Assembly (NCBI RefSeq): GCF_026241515.1
Contig: NZ_JAPHPW010000021.1
Location: 1-64,000, forward strand
Direction of reading: 5' to 3'
Length of the DNA: 64,000 bases
DNA from: Vibrio sp. 14G-20
GTDB taxonomy: Bacteria; Pseudomonadota; Gammaproteobacteria; Enterobacterales; Vibrionaceae
Numbering within the stretch: position 1 is the stretch's first letter; each line of letters starts with the position of its first letter. The notes below the pieces were generated by a model. It saw only the letters and a program-made list of their open reading frames with translations. It ran no database searches and was not told where the DNA came from. This document shows positions 60,235 to 64,000 of the stretch, in pieces. A program made the translations under genes and the position numbers.

Positions 60235-61143
60235 TTAGAAATAACCTTGGCGCTTTTTCAGCTCCATTGAGCCCGACTGATCGTGGTCTATCGCTCGACC
60301 TTGACGCTCACTAGACGTCGCCACCAGCATCTCTTCAATAATGCCTGTTAACGTATTCGCCTCAGATTCAACGGCTCCGGTGAGTGGGTAACAACCCAAA
60401 GTACGGAAGCGAACGCTTTTCTCTTCAATCACTTCACCTTCTTGCAGTTCCATACGGTCGTCATCAACCATGATAAGCATACCATCACGCTCAACCACAG
60501 GACGTTTGTCTGAAAGGTAAAGTGGAACAATATCGATGCTCTCTAGGTAGATGTATTGCCAGATATCAAGCTCAGTCCAGTTAGATAGTGGGAAGACACG
60601 AATGCTTTCGCCTTTATTAACCTGACCGTTGTAGGTGTGCCACAGCTCTGGACGCTGGTTTTTTGGATCCCATGTGTGGTTCTTGTCGCGGAAAGAATAA
60701 ACACGCTCTTTCGCTCGAGATTTTTCTTCATCACGACGCGCACCACCAAAAGCGGCATCGAACCCGTACTTGTTTAACGCCTGCTTAAGGCCTTGAGTTT
60801 TCATGATGTCAGTGTGCTTAGAAGAACCATGTACGAACGGGCTACACCCCATCTCAATACCTTCTGGGTTCTTATGTACTAAAAGGTCGAAGCCGTACTT
60901 TTTAGCCGTACGATCACGAAACTCAATCATCTCGCGAAATTTCCAATCCGTATCAACATGCAATAGTGGGAATGGAATCTTGCCTGGATAAAACGCTTTG
61001 CGAGCTAAATGAAGCATCACAGAAGAATCTTTACCGATGGAGTACATCATTACTGGGTTATCAAACTCAGCAGCAACTTCACGGATAATATGAATACTTT
61101 CCGCTTCAAGCTGTTTTAGGTGGGTTAAACGTTCTTGGTCCAT
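60235..61143 (-). CDS. cysD: Sulfate adenylyltransferase subunit 2
   Basis: CysD carries the ATP-pyrophosphatase site that adenylates sulfate. The 302-residue protein has the PP-loop YSIGKDSSVMLHL (about 34-46), FGGARRDEEKSRAKER (about 131-146) and the C-terminal KKRQGYF. It is first in its operon. The promoter must lie in the upstream 61.1-61.4 kb stretch, but I see no confident CysB site. Confidence 0.98.
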   Translation of the reverse strand: MDQERLTHLKQLEAESIHIIREVAAEFDNPVMMYSIGKDSSVMLHLARKAFYPGKIPFPLLHVDTDWKFREMIEFRDRTAKKYGFDLLVHKNPEGIEMGCSPFVHGSSKHTDIMKTQGLKQALNKYGFDAAFGGARRDEEKSRAKERVYSFRDKNHTWDPKNQRPELWHTYNGQVNKGESIRVFPLSNWTELDIWQYIYLESIDIVPLYLSDKRPVVERDGMLIMVDDDRMELQEGEVIEEKSVRFRTLGCYPLTGAVESEANTLTGIIEEMLVATSSERQGRAIDHDQSGSMELKKRQGYF

Positions 61144-61594
61144 TTCAGTGCTTCCTTTAAGGCTCGCGTTACGAGTAATTCATTACTTGGTCTTGCCAAG
61201 CAAGGGATTTAACTCATCCACTTGAGTGAATGGGAGTATTGGCACTAGAAGAAAACAGAAGCTTCGTTTTGAGCTATCCTTGCTATTCATCTGCCTGATA
61301 CGTCCTTGATATAGGCATTATGACGAGCCTCTCATATTACTGGAAATTCTAAAATTTCATTTTTTATTCGAAAAGCTGATAAGGGATTGGATTTACCGAT
61401 AAGCAGGTGAAATGAATGGACTAATATTATCGATATCAGTTGCGCATCGATTAAGCAGCTTTGGGAGGCGTCTTGCAGAACACCATAAAGTAATCGATCT
61501 AAGTCACGAATTAACATTCGTTGTAATCATTGTTTCATTCGGTTTTGTTACATTACGCAACGAATTTTCTACTAATCCACTTTGGAGCTCCAAA
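61144..61594. other. Divergent regulatory region between cysD and cpdB
   Basis: There are 451 bp with no convincing gene; the open frame that extends cpdB upstream has no ribosome site. Small inverted repeats are CTTGG-N5-CCAAG (61186-61200) and ACTCA-N6-TGAGT (61212-61227), both possible leader or operator elements for cysD. I cannot place promoters with confidence. Confidence 0.55.
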
Positions 61595-63571
61595 ATGAAA
61601 GTTGCAATGAAACCTTTATCATTGGCTGTACTTGCAGGTCTTGGTTTGACTTTAGCAGGCTGCACAACAACACCAGATACCGATGAAGTGATTAAACTAC
61701 GTGTCGTAGAAACGACGGACATCCATACCAACCTAATGGATTACGACTACTACAAAGACAAGCCATCGAAAAAAATCGGCTTAGCACGTACTGCAACTTT
61801 AGTAAAAGAAGCTCAAAGCGAAGTAACCAACAGCGTATTAGTTGATAACGGTGATTTGCTGCAAGGTAGCCCGATGGGTGACTACATGGCAGACAAAGGC
61901 ATCGAAGCGGGCGAAGTTCACCCTGCGTACAAAGCAATGAATCAACTAAGCTACGACGCTGCAAACCTAGGTAACCACGAATTCAACTACGGTCTTGAGT
62001 TCCTAGAAGAGTCTATCAACGATGCTGATTTCCCATACATCAGTGCCAACGTTTACGACGCAGAAACCAAAGAACACTACTTCACGCCTTACATCATCAA
62101 GACGCATACGTTCGAAGATACTGCTGGCGTAGAGCATGAAGTAAAAGTAGGCTACATCGGTTTCGTTCCACCACAAATCATGACGTGGGATAAGAAGAAC
62201 CTTGAAGGCAAAGTGATCGCTCGTGACATCATTGAGACAGCTAACGAGCTAGTGCCTCAAATGAAAGCAGAAGGCGCTGAAGTTATCGTTGCTATCCCTC
62301 ACTCAGGCGTATCAACTGACCCTTACAAAAATGGCGAAGAGAACTCAACGTTCTACCTCTCTGAAGTAGATGGTATCGATGCAATCGCATTCGGCCACTC
62401 TCATGCAGTATTCCCAGGTAAAGGTTTTGATGACATTCAAGGCATCGACAACGAAACGGGCACAATGAATGGCGTTGCGGCAGTAATGCCTGGTCGTTGG
62501 GGTAGCCACGTTGGTGTTATGGACCTAACACTTGCACAAAAAGACGGTAAGTGGGAAGTCGTTAAAGGCCAATCAGAAGCACGCCCTATCTACGACAAGA
62601 TCGAGAAGAAATCGCTTGCTGCTGCAGATGAAGGTATCGTAACGGCACTAGAAAAAGACCATGCAGGTACTCGTGAGTTTGTTAACCAACCTATTGGTAA
62701 AGCAGACGACGTGATGTACAGCTTCCTATCTCTAGTACAAGACGATCCAACAGTACAAATTGTTAACCTTGCACAGAAAGATTACGTAGAACAGTTCATC
62801 CAAGGTGACCCAGACCTAGACGGTATTCCAGTATTGTCAGCGGCAGCGCCTTTTAAAGCCGGCGGTCGTAAAAATGACCCAGCTAACTTCACTGAAGTGG
62901 AATCAGGTCAACTAACGTTCCGTAACGCAGCCGATTTATACCTTTACCCGAACACGTTAGTCGCAATGAAGGTAACGGGTCACGAAGTACAAGAGTGGCT
63001 TGAGTGTTCAGCTGGTCAGTTCAACCAAGTTGATGTTAACTCGACAGCACCACAACAGTTGATCGAGTGGGATAACTTCCGTACTTACAACTTTGATGTT
63101 ATCGACGGTGTTGATTACCAAATCGACGTAACACAACCTGCGAAATACGATGCAAACTGTAAAGTGGTTAACCCTGAGTCTCAACGTATTGTTGGCCTAA
63201 CTTACCAAGGTAAGCCAATCGACATGAAGCAAGACTTCTTGATCGCAACCAACAACTACCGTGCATACAGTGCTAAGTTCCCAGGTACAGGCGAAGATTT
63301 CATCGCATTTGATGCACCAGATGAAAACCGCACTGTTCTTGCTAACTACATCTCTCGCGTAAGCAAAGAGCAAGGTCAAGTTAGCCCAAGCGCAGATAAC
63401 AATTGGTCATTTGCTCCAATCAAAACGGATAACAAGCTAGATATTCGCTTTGAAACATCTCCAAGTGACAAAGCGGCTGAATTCATCAAAGAAAAAGGTC
63501 AATACCCGATGAAACGTGTTGCGACTGACGATGTTGGTTTTGCTGTTTACCAAATTGACTTAACTAAATAG
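61595..63571 (+). CDS. cpdB: 2',3'-cyclic-nucleotide 2'-phosphodiesterase/3'-nucleotidase, lipoprotein form
   Basis: CpdB hydrolyses extracytoplasmic 2',3'-cyclic nucleotides and 3'-nucleotides for phosphate and nucleoside salvage. I chose ATG 61595 after GGAG (658 residues), which gives a lipoprotein signal with lipobox LAGC; threonine at +2 predicts outer-membrane sorting. The metallophosphoesterase domain has VVETTDIHTNLMDYDYY, DNGDLLQGSP, NLGNHEFNYG and GHSHAVFPG; the C-terminal 5'-nucleotidase domain has YLYPNTLVAMKVTGHEVQEWLE and NNYRAYSAKFPG. E. coli CpdB is a soluble periplasmic protein, so the lipobox is a difference. Confidence 0.95.
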   Translation: MKVAMKPLSLAVLAGLGLTLAGCTTTPDTDEVIKLRVVETTDIHTNLMDYDYYKDKPSKKIGLARTATLVKEAQSEVTNSVLVDNGDLLQGSPMGDYMADKGIEAGEVHPAYKAMNQLSYDAANLGNHEFNYGLEFLEESINDADFPYISANVYDAETKEHYFTPYIIKTHTFEDTAGVEHEVKVGYIGFVPPQIMTWDKKNLEGKVIARDIIETANELVPQMKAEGAEVIVAIPHSGVSTDPYKNGEENSTFYLSEVDGIDAIAFGHSHAVFPGKGFDDIQGIDNETGTMNGVAAVMPGRWGSHVGVMDLTLAQKDGKWEVVKGQSEARPIYDKIEKKSLAAADEGIVTALEKDHAGTREFVNQPIGKADDVMYSFLSLVQDDPTVQIVNLAQKDYVEQFIQGDPDLDGIPVLSAAAPFKAGGRKNDPANFTEVESGQLTFRNAADLYLYPNTLVAMKVTGHEVQEWLECSAGQFNQVDVNSTAPQQLIEWDNFRTYNFDVIDGVDYQIDVTQPAKYDANCKVVNPESQRIVGLTYQGKPIDMKQDFLIATNNYRAYSAKFPGTGEDFIAFDAPDENRTVLANYISRVSKEQGQVSPSADNNWSFAPIKTDNKLDIRFETSPSDKAAEFIKEKGQYPMKRVATDDVGFAVYQIDLTK

Positions 63572-63602
63572 ATAGCTTTATTAATCAATAGTTAATGTTA
63601 TT

Positions 63603-63632
63603 AAAGGCTGAGTTTAACGACTCAGCCTTTTT
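63603..63632 (+). terminator. cpdB terminator
   Basis: AAAGGCTGAGT and ACTCAGCCTTT form a perfect stem with a TTAACG loop followed by Ts. Confidence 0.92.
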
Positions 63633-63841
63633 CTTTTCTTATGTAAGATCCCCCACCCAAAGCCCGGTTTTTTTAACTACAAACTCTCGTTAAATCCACT
63701 TTTAAAATATCAAACATTTCGCTTCAATCTTGACTTAAACAACGCATTCCACAGTACTGGTCGAACAAAGCAAGTACAAAAAATCCTCCATCACCTGTAA
63801 GTTTTTCCCCGCTCCTCCTGTCTATTTAATTTACTACACTC

Positions 63842-63867
63842 AATGAATGATCATTAAGCCATTCATT
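63842..63867 (+). promoter_or_regulatory. Possible operator upstream of the DedA-like gene
   Basis: AATGAATG and CATTCATT flank 10 bp; the left half also contains the perfect palindrome AATGATCATT (63846-63855). The site is 24 bp before the start codon, a position suited to repression by a TetR- or MarR-like protein. No regulator gene is in view. Confidence 0.35.
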
Positions 63868-63890
63868 TATAGGATAGATAAGGATATTTA

Positions 63891-64000
63891 ATGAGCAGCG
63901 TCGAGAGCATTCAGGCATGGTTAAATACAGGAGAGGAGTCGTTGCTATGGCTGATGCTTGGCATCATCGCGCTTTCTTACCTGCTTGAAGATCTGGCGAT
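63891..64000 (+). CDS. DedA-like membrane protein, 5' part only
   Basis: Thirty-six codons are visible before the window ends. After AAGGATATTTA the peptide begins MSSVESIQAWLNTGEESLLW and continues with a hydrophobic helix LMLGIIALSYLLEDLA. The helix ending in L-E-D is reminiscent of DedA/VTT-family (SNARE-associated) membrane proteins, but so little sequence is available that this is tentative. Confidence 0.5.
   Translation, partial: MSSVESIQAWLNTGEESLLWLMLGIIALSYLLEDLA

Larger units (their letters stand above)
63572..63890. other. Intergenic region: cpdB terminator, then upstream region of DedA-like gene
   Basis: 319 bp. The left end holds the cpdB terminator. The middle is A/T-rich with nothing recognisable. 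Close to the right end is an inverted repeat (63842-63867) containing a perfect 10-bp palindrome. Confidence 0.6.

Noticed and set aside
61412..61594. N-terminal extension of cpdB by 61 codons
   Set aside because: The extension has no ribosome site and would bury the lipoprotein signal peptide.
1..64000. Mobile elements, CRISPR arrays, integron attC sites
   Set aside because: No transposase, integrase, regularly spaced repeat array or attC-type site was found; repeats seen are explained by tRNA decay or coding repeats.

Overview
The window is chromosomal DNA from a gammaproteobacterium, almost certainly a Vibrio, and probably close to the Splendidus clade. That placement is inferred from protein similarity, the AT-leaning base composition, the zrgA-type zinc locus, RraB, the TIGR03899 protein and the style of the rRNA promoters. 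Nearly everything is core genome in compact operons. I see no insertion sequence, prophage, integron or CRISPR array.

Layout. (1) 1-2.9 kb: the left edge is the promoter and leader of an rRNA operon running leftward out of the window, followed by an HD-GYP gene, a VOC protein, and a tRNA-Leu(CAA) beside three decayed tRNA 3' halves separated by terminator hairpins. (2) 2.9-11 kb: an RDD membrane protein, lptGF (LPS export) divergent from pepA-holC-valS. (3) 11-14 kb: a small accessory-like stretch with a duplicated DUF2061 protein behind OxyR-like and Fur-like sites, a MarR-GNAT fusion with paired palindromic operators, an orphan GH2-type beta-sandwich protein, and rraB. (4) 14.4-19.1 kb: arcA, argF, an attenuated pyrL-pyrB-pyrI operon, and ridA. 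(5) 19-24.7 kb, leftward: plsC, murA, ibaG and the complete mlaFEDCB lipid-transport operon. (6) 24.9-34.2 kb, rightward: a Ca/Na antiporter, kdsD-kdsC-lptC-lptA-lptB (Kdo synthesis and LPS export), rpoN-hpf-ptsN-rapZ-ptsO (sigma-54 and nitrogen PTS), and mgtE. (7) 34.3-42 kb: pmbA, darP, a TPP riboswitch with thiBPQ, ubiX and mpl. (8) 42.3-51.2 kb: fbp, ytfP-tamB-tamA, msrA, ytfK and ytfJ. (9) 51.2-54.9 kb: a Zur-boxed zinc-acquisition operon. (10) 55-61 kb: a 34-residue membrane peptide, a TIGR03899 protein, and a sulfate-activation operon cysD-cysN-SLC13 transporter-cysC. (11) 61.6-64 kb: a lipoprotein-type cpdB and the start of a DedA-like gene cut by the window edge.

How the genes fit together. 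Much of the window is envelope biogenesis: LptABCFG, KdsCD, MurA, Mpl, MlaB-F, PlsC and TamAB. Much of the rest is nucleotide and arginine metabolism joined at carbamoyl phosphate (ArcA, ArgF, PyrBI), and cofactor or nutrient uptake controlled by classical sensors (a TPP riboswitch, Zur and Fur boxes, pyrimidine attenuation). The order mpl-fbp...ytfP-tamBA-msrA-ytfK-ytfJ...cpdB resembles the Escherichia coli arrangement as I recall it. The zinc, TIGR03899 and sulfate genes sit as a block between ytfJ and cpdB.

The most interesting regions are the zinc locus, whose Zur palindrome also looks like the terminator of the upstream gene; the DUF2061 gene with predicted peroxide and iron control; the pyrL leader with in-frame 21-bp repeats; the tRNA graveyard; the small membrane peptide near 55.1 kb; and the uncharacterised orphan proteins (GH2-like sandwich, TIGR03899).
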